Below are positions 25,774-35,096 of a stretch of DNA of 64,000 nucleotides, one piece after another. The notes under the pieces were generated by a model, which was not told where the DNA came from, searched no databases, and saw only the letters and a program-made list of their open reading frames with translations. The stretch covers positions 1 to 64,000 of the forward strand of contig DFCS01000011.1 in NCBI GenBank assembly GCA_002367105.1. Direction: 5' to 3'. The translations under genes and the position numbers were made by a program. Origin of the DNA: Hungatella sp. UBA3048. Lineage in GTDB: Bacteria; Bacillota; Clostridia; Lachnospirales; Lachnospiraceae. Positions within the stretch are counted from its first letter, which is position 1; the number at the start of each line of letters is the position of its first letter.

Positions 25774-27195
25774 TTAATTATCTGTCAAATCTGTTCCGTT
25801 AGTATCGATTACCTTCTTATACCAGTAGAAGGAGTCCTTCCTGTAACGATCCAAGGTTTTTAAATCAAATTCATCCCTGTCAACATAGATGAATCCATAG
25901 CGCTTTACCATTCCCTCATGGGTGGAAATCAAATCAATGGCAGACCACGGACAATAACCCATCATTTCACATCCGTCAGAGATCGCCAGCCGGATCTGCT
26001 CAATATGCTCCCTCAGATACTTGATGCGGTAGCTGTCATGTACCTTGAAATCTTCTGTCAGCTTATCATAAGCACCTAAACCATTCTCGGTAACAATCAT
26101 GGGCAAATGATATCTGGAGTACATTTCACGTATGGTTGCCCTAAAGCCGACTGGATCTATTTCCCAGCCAAACTCGGTGGCGGGCAGATGAGGGTTTTTA
26201 ACGCCGCTAAATAAGCCTGCCACTCCTTTGTTCTCCTGCTGGCTAATGGCCCCCGTTTCTATTTCTCCCCCCTCATCAGCCTTACAGGTTGCCGTATTAT
26301 AGTAGTTAAACCCAATAAAATCCGGATGTCCGCCCTTTAATGCTTCTGCATCATCTTCTACAAAATCCGGAGTAGCATCATGCTCCTCCAGCCAGGACCA
26401 TACGATGTTGTTATAGACCCCATAGACAGCCATGTCCAAATACAGCCAGTTTCTTATGGCATTAAAATTCTGGGCGGCAATCATATCCTCAGGCCTGCAG
26501 AGCTCCGGATATACCAAAGATATATTGGGAGCAGGTCCGATTTTAGCGCCAGGCAGCATTTCATGGCATAATGCCATGACTTTTGCCTGGGCAACCAGCA
26601 TGTGGTGGTTTTGCTGATAGATTTCTTTCAATTCATTTTTAGTTCCTTCCGGAATTGTCAGAGTGCCAATCACCGGCCCCATCAGAGTCAATATATTCTG
26701 TTCATTAATTGTCAGCCAGAACTTCACTCTATCTCCAAAACTTTCAAATAATACCTTTGCAAAATTTAAAAACCAGTCCACGGACTCCCGATTAGACCAT
26801 GAGCCCCGCTTATCCAGGGCAGCAGGCATATCAAAGTGAAACATGGTCATCAGTGGCTCAATACCATACTTTAAGCACTCATCAATTAGATTACTGTAAA
26901 ACTCAATTCCTTTGGGATTTACTTCACCTGTTCCTTCCGGAATAATCCTGGACCAGGAAACGGAAAAGCGATAAACTTTAAATCCCATTTCAGCCATTAA
27001 TGCAATATCTTCCTTATATCTGTGATAATGATCGGCACAGACCGCCAAGTCGGAAGTGCCCTGAGGAACTTCTTTTACATCCTGGCAGGACGGGCCTTTC
27101 CCGTCTTCTAAATTAGCACCTTCCACCTGATAAGCAGACGTGCTGGCCCCCCAAAGAAAATCCTCTGGAAATGTTTTTAATGTTTTGTGCAGCAT
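25774..27195 (-). CDS. GH1 6-phospho-beta-glucosidase, second PTS locus
   Basis: 473 residues, complete GH1. Motifs are FLWGASTSAYQVEG, acid/base INEQ (Glu165) and nucleophile TENG (Glu370). It is the first gene of the cellobiose-type operon, followed by IIB, IIC and IIA. It differs from the other two GH1 proteins in lacking the NEIN motif (NEQN here). AGGAGGG precedes the ATG. A TATAAA-like -10 lies about 30 nt upstream of the start, after the regulator's terminator. Confidence 0.93.
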   Translation of the reverse strand: MLHKTLKTFPEDFLWGASTSAYQVEGANLEDGKGPSCQDVKEVPQGTSDLAVCADHYHRYKEDIALMAEMGFKVYRFSVSWSRIIPEGTGEVNPKGIEFYSNLIDECLKYGIEPLMTMFHFDMPAALDKRGSWSNRESVDWFLNFAKVLFESFGDRVKFWLTINEQNILTLMGPVIGTLTIPEGTKNELKEIYQQNHHMLVAQAKVMALCHEMLPGAKIGPAPNISLVYPELCRPEDMIAAQNFNAIRNWLYLDMAVYGVYNNIVWSWLEEHDATPDFVEDDAEALKGGHPDFIGFNYYNTATCKADEGGEIETGAISQQENKGVAGLFSGVKNPHLPATEFGWEIDPVGFRATIREMYSRYHLPMIVTENGLGAYDKLTEDFKVHDSYRIKYLREHIEQIRLAISDGCEMMGYCPWSAIDLISTHEGMVKRYGFIYVDRDEFDLKTLDRYRKDSFYWYKKVIDTNGTDLTDN

Positions 27196-27260
27196 AGCGT
27201 TTACCCTCCTTCATCATCTTTATACCATAGTAACACCAGCCCCTGTAAAACTCCAACCAT

Positions 27261-27313
27261 AAAAATACCGCATTCAATCTGGTAACAGATGCCAGCTTAA
27301 ATGCGGTATTTTT
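27261..27313 (-). terminator. 14-bp-stem terminator overlapping the regulator stop codon
   Basis: AAAAATACCGCATT (27261-27274) and AATGCGGTATTTTT (27300-27313) pair perfectly, with an inner CTGG/CCAG stem. It ends the PRD regulator transcript right at its stop codon and lies just before the GH1 operon promoter. It is symmetrical, with T-runs in both directions. Confidence 0.75.
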
Positions 27314-29207
27314 ACCGTTCCAACAATTCCATCAGCGTCGCATACCCTGGTTCCTTGATCAGTCGCCTCACTGCGTCTTTATCAAGCGCAAACCGTGCGG
27401 TAGTCTCATAAAAGATCTGGCGGTTTTTGTCCTCCTTCCTCCCTATTGAAACCAGCAAAATGACCTGAACCGGAAGCCGGTTCCAGATAACAGGCTCCTT
27501 AAGAACTGCCACATACACAAATGTTTCCTCCGAAGCAATGTGGTTTGGATGAGGGAGAGCGATATAATTCCCATAATCCATCTGGGCAAAGAACTCCCGC
27601 TCAATCACCAGTTCATAAAAATTCTCGTCCACCTTTTCCTGTCTCTGTATTACACTGCATAAAAGCCTTAATATATCTTCCTTTGTCTTCCCACCTACCT
27701 TGGTAAGCAGCCGTTCAGGCGTATAATATCTCTCTATAACCCCTCGGCTATTGCCTCTCCTGAGGGTTCGGGTGATTTTGGGGATATCATCTTCTTCCAA
27801 AAACGTCCCTACCTCCACGATCGGCACCGGCACTTCCATGGTAATAGGAACAGTAGAAAAAACATAATCAACTGCCTTAAAATCGAAATGTTCCAACTCA
27901 ATCAGGTCGCAGACATAAATACTTCTTAAATATTCGGAAAACTCGCTTTGATATTTATATTTCAACAGACGTGAGCTCCCCTTTCCGGTGCTACATACCA
28001 CAAGAATATCTGAAGAAGGGCCTATTTTATCTTTTTCCAGGGCCAGTTGGAAGATTAAAGCAAAGTAACCGATTTCAGCCTCGGAAATGTCTTTTCTATA
28101 ATGCTTTTGCAGTACCCCAACCGCCTCGTAAGATATCTGGTAAGCCAGACAATACTTTTGTTTGATATCTTCAAGAATAGGATTTTTAAGTGGAATATCG
28201 TACCGTATCCTGATATCAAAAGGAACCAGATGTTGGTTCAGGGTCATCCGAATTTCAAAATCATTTTGCATTTCCAGCCCAAATTGTCTTTTCACCAACT
28301 CTATCATGGCCAGAGCCAGTCGGTCAATCTGCTCCCTGATAACAAAATTAGAGTCGTTTTCTAACGTGCTCCCTATTATTCTCTTTCCTGCTACATATAA
28401 CATGAGACAGCTTTCCTCATCAGTCGTATATGTGACCTGCTCCTGGTCTCCCAATACAGAAATCAGCTCCTGGATAAATGCTGCTTCCTTGCCACCTATT
28501 TCCGGCAGATTCTCCTTGTTCATCCGGAGATAGAAACCTGACTTCATCCTTTTTCTTGCCACATAGGCATACTCAACAAAATTTTCGAAAGCAATTTCAG
28601 AAAGGCGGATTTCATACTTTTTTAAAAGCTCCTTTACAATCCCGGCCAAGTGAATCAGCTCACTTTTCTGATGACTGATATCCACCCCTGCAAAGCCCTG
28701 ACGTTTGATAAAGCAGTCACATACCAGTCTGCGGATACCAAACTCCTGATTGCTGATCCTAATCCCGTAATTAGGTCTTCGCTCAAGGGAAATACCGTAG
28801 CGTTTTAAAATCACTTCTACAGTCTTAAGCGAATTAGACAGGGTGGATCTTGAAACATAGAGGAAATCACAAAGTTCCTCTATTTTTATATAATCCATTC
28901 TGCCTACCAGATATGCCAGCAAATATTCGCTTCTTTCATTTTCTCTCTCCGGGAAATACCCAGCCTCCTCTGATTCGCTCTTTATGTACCTGTCGTACTT
29001 CTCTTTGTCATCAACCTGCAATATGTATCCAAACCTTGCCTTTGAGCTGATATGAGCTCCATGGCCCATCAGCAGACCGCTTAAATCCTTTAACCTCAAC
29101 CGTACTGTCTTCTCACTGACCCCCAGCCCTTCTGCCAAAGCCAAAGCCGTCCTATATTCTTCCTGACTCAAGAGCATCAGCAATTTTTGAAATCGTCTCC
29201 AAAGCAT
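27312..29207 (-). CDS. PRD-containing PTS-controlled activator (LicR/MtlR type)
   Basis: 631 residues. Domains in order: HTH (about 1-60), second Mga-like HTH (about 85-145), PRD1 (about 170-280), PRD2 (about 285-395), an EIIB-like domain with Cys405 in VVCSTGKGSS, and an EIIA-like domain with His553 in LPHPNH. Such proteins are switched by PTS phosphorylation on histidines. PRD2 keeps LNQHL (His326), but the usual PRD1 histidine position appears to be Tyr213 (FVEYAYVA). It lies directly upstream of the GH1-IIB-IIC-IIA operon, its likely target. AAGGAG lies before the ATG. Confidence 0.92.
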   Translation of the reverse strand: MLWRRFQKLLMLLSQEEYRTALALAEGLGVSEKTVRLRLKDLSGLLMGHGAHISSKARFGYILQVDDKEKYDRYIKSESEEAGYFPERENERSEYLLAYLVGRMDYIKIEELCDFLYVSRSTLSNSLKTVEVILKRYGISLERRPNYGIRISNQEFGIRRLVCDCFIKRQGFAGVDISHQKSELIHLAGIVKELLKKYEIRLSEIAFENFVEYAYVARKRMKSGFYLRMNKENLPEIGGKEAAFIQELISVLGDQEQVTYTTDEESCLMLYVAGKRIIGSTLENDSNFVIREQIDRLALAMIELVKRQFGLEMQNDFEIRMTLNQHLVPFDIRIRYDIPLKNPILEDIKQKYCLAYQISYEAVGVLQKHYRKDISEAEIGYFALIFQLALEKDKIGPSSDILVVCSTGKGSSRLLKYKYQSEFSEYLRSIYVCDLIELEHFDFKAVDYVFSTVPITMEVPVPIVEVGTFLEEDDIPKITRTLRRGNSRGVIERYYTPERLLTKVGGKTKEDILRLLCSVIQRQEKVDENFYELVIEREFFAQMDYGNYIALPHPNHIASEETFVYVAVLKEPVIWNRLPVQVILLVSIGRKEDKNRQIFYETTARFALDKDAVRRLIKEPGYATLMELLER

Positions 29208-29415
29208 GCCCCTCTCCTTCGCATATCATATCCTACAAAGTCTCTTAGTAGGATAACATGGTACATATGATATTTCCATGTATATTTTTACCACATTAAC
29301 TCTGGTGATTTTAATAAATACAAAAAGCAAACATAAAAAGAAGGAATAAACATTGAAGCTTTATAAAGACATGCTTCTTCTCTACACTATATTCAGGTCA
29401 AGGACCGGCAGGAGA

Positions 29416-29866
29416 GGGAGGCTTTATCTAAATTTAATTTCCTTATAATAAATGCCATTCCTTTATAATTTTTCGTTGATTATGGATTAGAAAATAACCA
29501 AAATCAACTTCACAAGATTCTATTTAGAAGGCCATAAAAATTTATATTGTTTCATCACAGTAGACTTTTGCCTGTTATGTGGATATAAGTGAACTTTCTC
29601 AAGTTATAAAAATAAGCATTGATGAATTATTACCAAAATTCAGTAATTCGTCAAGTCAACATTGTCAACCCTCCATTGCAAAAGTACCATCATTTTTTTT
29701 AAATAATACATGTTTTTATTCTTAATATGATGGTCGGAATAAAGATATAATTTGTTCCACACTATTGGTTAAAAAGGAAAGATAGATACTCATCCAAAAA
29801 AGAAATTAATTATAATTCAAGAAGATTATAAACTCTTAAACTTTTTAATATGTTTACCGTATTTAA
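29416..29866 (+). pseudogene. Degraded copy of the malY-xre intergenic region and xre gene
   Basis: 29416-29588 follows 11176-11350 (start of the C-S lyase gene and the divergent promoter) almost base for base. The sequence then jumps to the part matching 11580 onward (AGTGAACTTTCTCAAG), runs to about 11770, jumps again, and rejoins at 12052-12141. Two internal deletions and a stop (TAT to TAA near 29723) destroy the reading frame. It is a second copy of a segment about 18 kb away. Confidence 0.8.
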
Positions 29867-29875
29867 GAACGTAGG

Positions 29876-30060
29876 GAATGAATTTCTTTTGCTCTTTGCT
29901 TTTAAAGGCAAGATGTTTTCCTTGTTTAATAGAGTAATCTGCCTGTTCCATTTGCAATAAGAAAGTATCAAAATCGGCAAGCTTTTTTCTAAGGATTTCA
30001 TCTATTGCAATCCGTAATTTTTCAGAATGAGAAACAGGTTTTTTATCTCTAAGCCATGGC
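29876..30060 (-). pseudogene. Relaxase fragment
   Basis: About 60 residues match the post-catalytic part of mobilisation relaxases of Clostridia conjugative elements: EKLRIAIDEIL, then DFDTFLLQMEQADYSIKQGKHLAFK. The catalytic N-terminal motifs are absent. Both edges run into other debris (the xre relic on the left, TetR relic on the right). This is direct evidence that a mobile element once sat here. Confidence 0.65.
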
Positions 30061-30125
30061 CGATTTCTTATAATCTGAAAGTAAATGCCATAATAAAACT
30101 CTTGTTCTTCAACAGAGATCACCTT

Positions 30126-30280
30126 TTATTTACTTTTATTTACTTCAACAACGATACCTTGCTCAGTTATAGCCACATGTAAAGCCAATTTTTTATCAAG
30201 AACCGGCAATCCCAAAAAAACAACAATATCCTTTGCCATATTAAATCTTTCCCACGCCTCTTCTTCGTTTGCCTGCGGAA
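30126..30280 (-). pseudogene. 3' fragment of a TetR regulator, copy of 58078-58215
   Basis: About 150 nt nearly identical to the end of the TetR gene at 58068-58730. They share codons for NEEEAWERFNMAKD, LPVLDKKL and VAITEQG. Similarity continues downstream of the stop (CCATAATAAAACTCTT in both). The HTH half is missing. Confidence 0.75.
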
Positions 30281-30355
30281 TCCCAAATTAAGTGCTAATA
30301 TTGTGATAGGTAGCCTCAATCAAATATCTTTAATTGAACTGTTATATTATAAACC

Positions 30356-30390
30356 TTGACAGCGCGACGTCAGGGTTTGTATAGTATAAT
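30356..30390 (+). promoter_or_regulatory. Promoter with embedded inverted repeat before the WYL regulator
   Basis: TTGACA (30356-30361), 18 bp, TATAGT (30380-30385), with TATAAT overlapping at 30385-30390. The spacer holds an inverted repeat (CTTGAC...GTCAGG), probably an autoregulatory operator. The CCTGACA / TGTCAGG half-sites reappear in the terminator at 31765. Confidence 0.5.
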
Positions 30391-30414
30391 TATCAAAAAA
30401 GGGGAGGTGTTGAA

Positions 30415-31335
30415 TTGCAGGAAAGCCGATTATTCAAAATAATCTATTATCTGCTAAATAAAGGTCAAGCAACTGCCCCGGAATTAGCAGAAAAGTTTGA
30501 AGTATCTGTCCGAACAATTTATAGAGATGTAAACGCCATCAGTAGCGCAGGTATTCCTATATATGTTACCACAGGAAGAAACGGTGGTATCCAGCTGCTT
30601 GATAACTATGTGCTTGACAAATCATTATTTTCAGAAAGTGAGAGAAACGAAATTCTATCGAGTTTACAGAGTCTTTTAGCAGTACAATATTCCAGTGCAG
30701 ATATGCTTCTGCATAAACTTGGAGCAATCTTTCAGATCCACTTGACTGATTGGATTGAAGTTGATTTTTCACGCTGGGGAAGCAACGTTGAAACAGAAAG
30801 GAAGTTGTTCAATGACCTAAAACAATCCATACTTGAAAAACGTCAAATTGTCTTTGATTATTATTCTGTTGGAGCAAAGGAAATGCGTCAAGTTCAGCCG
30901 CTAAAATTAGTCTATAAAGACAAGACTTGGTATCTATATGGCTTCTGCTTATTACGCAACAATTTTAGAATATTTCGCCTATCTCGCATGAAGAACATGG
31001 CATTAACAAAAACGTATTTTAAGCGCATCATTGAGCAAGGCACAACTATCTTTCCATCCCCCAATGACTTTGGTACTCTAATTGATTTGGAATTATACTT
31101 CTCTTTGGAAGTAGGCTTTCGCTTGTATGATACATTAGATAATAGCGCAATCCAGCAGCAAGAAAATGGATATAGAGTAAACCTTATTTTACCTGAAAAT
31201 GATTGGCTTTACGATTTTCTAATGTCGTTCGGCGATAAAGTAACCATTATCCAACCCCGATCTTTAAGGCAGAAGATAATAAACAGATATGAGGCGGCAT
31301 TAAATCATCATAGGAGGAAAGAAAATGAATATTAA
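30415..31335 (+). CDS. WYL-domain transcriptional regulator (YafY type)
   Basis: 306 residues. An N-terminal HTH_11 (TAPELAEKFEVSVRTIYRDV) is followed by a WYL domain around residues 140-205 (FDYYSVGAKEMRQVQPLKLVYKDKTWYLYGFC) and a WCX extension. The start is TTG: GGGGAGG at 30401-30407 lies seven bases before it. It overlaps the next gene by 11 nt. WYL proteins sense nucleotides or other small ligands and often regulate neighbouring resistance or transport genes. Confidence 0.9.
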   Translation: MQESRLFKIIYYLLNKGQATAPELAEKFEVSVRTIYRDVNAISSAGIPIYVTTGRNGGIQLLDNYVLDKSLFSESERNEILSSLQSLLAVQYSSADMLLHKLGAIFQIHLTDWIEVDFSRWGSNVETERKLFNDLKQSILEKRQIVFDYYSVGAKEMRQVQPLKLVYKDKTWYLYGFCLLRNNFRIFRLSRMKNMALTKTYFKRIIEQGTTIFPSPNDFGTLIDLELYFSLEVGFRLYDTLDNSAIQQQENGYRVNLILPENDWLYDFLMSFGDKVTIIQPRSLRQKIINRYEAALNHHRRKENEY

Positions 31336-31752
31336 AACCCAACTAGAAAAAGAACTTGGCGCAAATAGTGGACTATGCTTTAATGATATTGATATATACC
31401 CCATAGGTATTAAGGCCATTATGATTAACGAAGTCGTACCATCTAATCCTACACAGGATTTTTATGGGCAAGCAAATGCAGACTATATGAAAACGACCAT
31501 TCCACTTTTCCCAAAGGCTGGTCTTGATTTTTTCTTGATTCAAGATATTTTACAGCGTGGCATTTATATTACAAATGCCGTAAAAACACCGAAAACAGAA
31601 TATTCCATTGAGAAAAGTGTAATAGAAAAGAGTTTACCCTTATCCGAGTAATGCCCTCTTATATCATGGCAGGGGGCAACATCTTAATTGAAAAGTCAAA
31701 GTTTGAAATGGTCGCAGAAGATATTGCTATCATGGCAAACCTAATCAAATAA
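31325..31752 (+). pseudogene. Small WYL-linked protein, frameshifted
   Basis: The first 108 codons (31325-31651) form an alpha/beta protein beginning MNIKTQLEKELG. Its last residues, SLPLSE then stop, run off-frame. In another frame the text continues as MPSYIMAGGNILIEKSKFEM to TAA at 31750-31752, clearly the same protein. One indel near 31640 therefore breaks the gene. The family was not identified with confidence; it may belong to a DUF5085-like group found beside WYL regulators. The start overlaps the WYL gene. Confidence 0.6.
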
Positions 31753-31764
31753 TTGGTAAATATT

Positions 31765-31801
31765 CCAAAAGCCTGACATGCGGTGTCAGGCTTTTGGTTT
31801 T
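31765..31801 (+). terminator. Perfect 14-bp-stem terminator
   Basis: CCAAAAGCCTGACA (31765-31778) and TGTCAGGCTTTTGG (31784-31797) pair perfectly with a five-base loop, followed by TTTTAT. It ends the WYL transcript before the MFS gene. Confidence 0.85.
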
Positions 31802-31839
31802 ATAATGGAGTAAAAAATTGTTAGATATGAGGAATGAGG

Positions 31840-33084
31840 ATGAAGTCAAAAATATTTAATTCAAATTTTGTTTTTTTAGTCTTAGGACAAACTTTTTCAT
31901 TGTTTGGAACGGTAGTATTGAAGTTTACTATTTCCTTACTGATACTCGATTTAACGGGTTCTGCGGCTTTGTTTGGTGCTATAACTGCAATAAGCTATCT
32001 GCCACCTATATTTTTATCACCTTTCGCTGGGATATTGGCTGATAGGATGAATAAGCGCAGCCTAATGGTGGGAATGGATTGTTTTTACTCTATCACAGCA
32101 ATTTTGCTGGCTCTATCATTGTCTGTAGCTAATGTGCTGATACCGATAGCCGTGGCTATGATTGCTATGTCTGTTGTATCTTCTTTTGAAACACCGGTTG
32201 TTCAATCGAGCATACCACTTATTCAGGATAAAGATACGTTAATTCGCTCAAATGCCGTGGTAAGTCAAGTGAATATGCTTTCTAATCTGCTTGGCCCACT
32301 GGTAGCGGGAGCATTATATGCTTTAGTCAGTGAAAACAATTTGTCCGGAGTAAGGATGATCTCTTTCTGTTGCGCTGTTTTCTTTTTAGGTGCTGCACTT
32401 CTTGAAATACTTATTAAAATACCAAAGACTCAGCAGCAAGCCGCTAAAAACAATATTTACGCAGTAAAACAAGATTTATTCGACGGCGTTCAATTTATTG
32501 TAAAGGAAAAGCCATATGTATGTAACGCCATTCTTCTAAATGCCGCCTTTGTTTTGCTGATACAGCCGTTAATTACGATAGGTGCGCCTTTCATCATAAG
32601 AGTAGTGCTTAATCTAAATTCTATCCTCAATGGCACATCACAAGCTGTTATGGGTGCGGCAGGGCTAGTAGGAGGATTATTGGCTGGCCTTATTGCGCCC
32701 AAATTCAAAACAAGTAAAATCTATCAGCTATTTTGGATAATGGGTGTGTCAATGGCTTGTTTCGGTATTAGCTTTCTTTTCAATATTCCGTCAATTGTCA
32801 GCTATGTTATGCTCGTCATTTGTGGTGCCATAATCTTTATGAGTGCAAGCATTGCAGGAATATATATTATGTCAGCTATTCAAAGAAATGTACCTGACAA
32901 TATGCTAGGCCGGGTGATGTCCTTTTATGGCGCGTTATTGAGTGCCGCACTGCCAATAGGCTTACTATTATACGGGTATTTGTATGAAAGATTTGTAAAT
33001 AGAATGTATTTAGTGATGTGTCTAACGGCAATATTAATTCTTGCAGTAGGACATGCAGGAAAAAAGACTTATCAAAAGTTATAA
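31840..33084 (+). CDS. MFS efflux transporter (MFS_3/EntS-like)
   Basis: About 414 residues, twelve predicted membrane helices. The MFS loop motif GILADRMNKRSLM follows helix 2, and DNMLGRVMSFYG is typical of the MFS_3 group that contains macrolide and siderophore exporters. ATG codons at 31834 and 31840 compete; GAGGA spacing favours 31840. Its own terminator-bounded unit follows the WYL regulator. Export of a drug or toxic metabolite is likely, but the substrate is unknown. Confidence 0.88.
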   Translation: MKSKIFNSNFVFLVLGQTFSLFGTVVLKFTISLLILDLTGSAALFGAITAISYLPPIFLSPFAGILADRMNKRSLMVGMDCFYSITAILLALSLSVANVLIPIAVAMIAMSVVSSFETPVVQSSIPLIQDKDTLIRSNAVVSQVNMLSNLLGPLVAGALYALVSENNLSGVRMISFCCAVFFLGAALLEILIKIPKTQQQAAKNNIYAVKQDLFDGVQFIVKEKPYVCNAILLNAAFVLLIQPLITIGAPFIIRVVLNLNSILNGTSQAVMGAAGLVGGLLAGLIAPKFKTSKIYQLFWIMGVSMACFGISFLFNIPSIVSYVMLVICGAIIFMSASIAGIYIMSAIQRNVPDNMLGRVMSFYGALLSAALPIGLLLYGYLYERFVNRMYLVMCLTAILILAVGHAGKKTYQKL

Positions 33085-33246
33085 CTCAAGTTACTTACAG
33101 CTTTATATCATATTTATGATTAATTACCAACAAGGTGTTTTTTTGCGACTTAGAACCCACTTTGAACTGTGGAAAATCATAGCAGCATATGGTATGATAA
33201 CAATAATTTGAATTTTCTCATTGTTTATATAACAGGAGGGTGCCAT

Positions 33247-33459
33247 ATGAGTGAGTTACGATATAAAAATCTTGATATTTGTCATGCAAAGGAGTTTTTG
33301 AGTATATGGACAGATGTACACGTTATTAAGTATACAAACATGAAACTCCCATATACTTTTGCTTTTGAGGATGTTGAAAATAGAATCGAGATATTTAATC
33401 CTTTAGATGTGGTTATAGGACCCAGTATTTCGTATAGCTATGAGAAGTCAAGGTTTTAG
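33247..33459 (+). pseudogene. Chimeric relic: GNAT N-terminus fused to the tail of an ASCH-like gene
   Basis: AGGAGG precedes ATG 33247. The first 50 residues (SELRYKNLDICHAKEFLSIW) look like the start of a GNAT acetyltransferase. The last 20 (LDVVIGPSISYSYEKSRF) match the end of the protein at 45512-45979 (DDVVVGTSIPYKYEKSKF). The fusion of two unrelated parts indicates a deletion joining two former neighbours. It is unlikely to be functional. Confidence 0.6.
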
Positions 33460-33462
33460 ATT

Positions 33463-33504
33463 ATGGCTATGTGGAATCCTTGGAGAGGCTGTCATAAGTA
33501 TGTG
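33463..33504 (+). pseudogene. N-terminal scrap of a DUF5131 (Gp37/Gp68-like) gene
   Basis: MAMWNPWRGCHKY is the highly characteristic beginning of DUF5131 proteins. After about 14 codons the reading frame becomes non-coding. Only this scrap remains, directly after the chimeric relic. The rest of the gap to 33672 shows nothing. Confidence 0.45.
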
Positions 33505-33672
33505 TTTTATATATTTTCAATGGCATTCACCTCCTTCTCATGATACTACAAATAAAAACATTGGTGTTTTAGTGTAGGGTTGTTCCTATACTTTATAAGA
33601 GTATCTTAATCAAGGCGAATACCCTGATTCTTCATTGGATATTCAATAAAAGTTCAAATTATAAAATAACAC

Positions 33673-34464
33673 TTATTTCCGGAATATGTCAATTGAGTGA
33701 CTGGTAATGCCAACGAAATCTTCACGCTCACAAGTAGCAAAGTGATATTTCAAATACAGCTCAAATAATCCATCATCCATAGCATCCACTGCTTCGCGCA
33801 TAAATAAGGCGCTGCCGTCCGAAGCAACGTAGTTCAGTCGAAAAACTGGAAATACAGACATCAAATCGTCAATATCTTCTTTACGTACAAGTTCAAATAA
33901 ATCCTTTGGCTGGGACTTAGCCGCAAATGTTTCGGGGTCAAGTAATCCCTTTTGAATGTACTCAGCAACATTGATGTTACCACGATGGAATCCTTCGTCA
34001 AGGAGACAACCATCGGATATCACATACGCAGCAAAAACTACACCTCCCGGTTTTGTCACACGAATTGCCTCGCTCAAAGCTTGTTGTTTATCCTCTTTGG
34101 AGTAAAGATGATACAATGGCCCTAACAGCAGAGTTATGTCATACGCATTATCTGGTAACATCGATAAATCCATAGCGTTGCCCTGTGCAATGGTTACCTT
34201 TTCATTTGGCTGCGTGTTTTGTTTAAAAATCTCTATATTGTGTTCCACTAGCTCCACTGCATCAACATCATATCCTGCTCGTGCCAGTGCATGGGAATAT
34301 CGACCGGTTCCTGCGCCTATTTCAAGCACACGGTCGCCAGACTTTAAGTATTTCTCAATATACTTCATTGTGGTAAGAAACTCAACGGAACCATGTTTGG
34401 GAACAAGTCGTCTATCTTCATCATAATTATTGTAATGGTTAATCAGATATTGGTTTGTCATCAT
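33673..34464 (-). CDS. SAM-dependent methyltransferase, class I
   Basis: 263 residues. Motif I is VLEIGAGTGRYS, followed by the acidic strand end VDAVELVE and DITLLLGPLYHL, the usual Rossmann methyltransferase pattern. The substrate is not predictable; the LGPLYHL variant is common in small-molecule methyltransferases. AAGGAG is six bases before the ATG. It is the second gene after the TetR regulator (28 nt gap), which probably controls it. Confidence 0.88.
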   Translation of the reverse strand: MMTNQYLINHYNNYDEDRRLVPKHGSVEFLTTMKYIEKYLKSGDRVLEIGAGTGRYSHALARAGYDVDAVELVEHNIEIFKQNTQPNEKVTIAQGNAMDLSMLPDNAYDITLLLGPLYHLYSKEDKQQALSEAIRVTKPGGVVFAAYVISDGCLLDEGFHRGNINVAEYIQKGLLDPETFAAKSQPKDLFELVRKEDIDDLMSVFPVFRLNYVASDGSALFMREAVDAMDDGLFELYLKYHFATCEREDFVGITSHSIDIFRK

Positions 34465-34492
34465 ATTGCACTCCTTCTGTTAATGATAAAAT

Positions 34493-35080
34493 TCAATTGG
34501 ACAATTTCCAATCTGGCTTTTCTTGTCTAACAAAAGCTGTTAAAATGTTTGTCACCATTTTTTCAGCCTTGTCTCTATCTAATGCTAATTTTTTCGTTGC
34601 AGCCAGAACTGCTATGCCATGTGTGTAAAGAAATAAGTCTAAAAAAATAATTTTTGCTTTGTCTAACTCTATTCCAAGAGTGTCCGAAAAGATTTTTGCT
34701 TTTTTCTCATTATTAATTTCCTTATAAAAATCTTTTGCTTCTGTCATTTCTAAATCCATATCTTTTGTAAATAATAGTTTAAATAAGTTTGTCTCTTTTT
34801 GAGCAAATTCAATGTAGGAAAGAGGAAGAATTAAGTATGGACTGACACTAACAGAATTCTTATAATTGGTGACATACTGCTCATAGTATTCATAGGCAAA
34901 ATCAAGAAATTCTGTTTTTAATTCATCCATATTTTCATAACAAGTAAAAATAGGCCGCGTAGAGCACTGTAGCTTACTTGCAATGCTCCTCGCATTTACA
35001 GTCTCAAATCCCGTTTCCTTTGTAATATCCAAAATAGTATTTAAAATCATTTCCTTAGTTATTTTTGCTTTAGGTGGCAT
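34493..35080 (-). CDS. TetR-family transcriptional regulator
   Basis: About 195 residues from the ATG at 35080, set by AGAGGTG; the in-frame ATG at 35101 lies inside the operator. The HTH is NARSIASKLQCSTRPIFTCY. The C-terminal ligand domain is typical in length. It is in an operon with the methyltransferase and sits next to a large palindrome at 35097-35140. Confidence 0.88.
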   Translation of the reverse strand: MPPKAKITKEMILNTILDITKETGFETVNARSIASKLQCSTRPIFTCYENMDELKTEFLDFAYEYYEQYVTNYKNSVSVSPYLILPLSYIEFAQKETNLFKLLFTKDMDLEMTEAKDFYKEINNEKKAKIFSDTLGIELDKAKIIFLDLFLYTHGIAVLAATKKLALDRDKAEKMVTNILTAFVRQEKPDWKLSN

Positions 35081-35096
35081 ATAATTCACCTCTATA

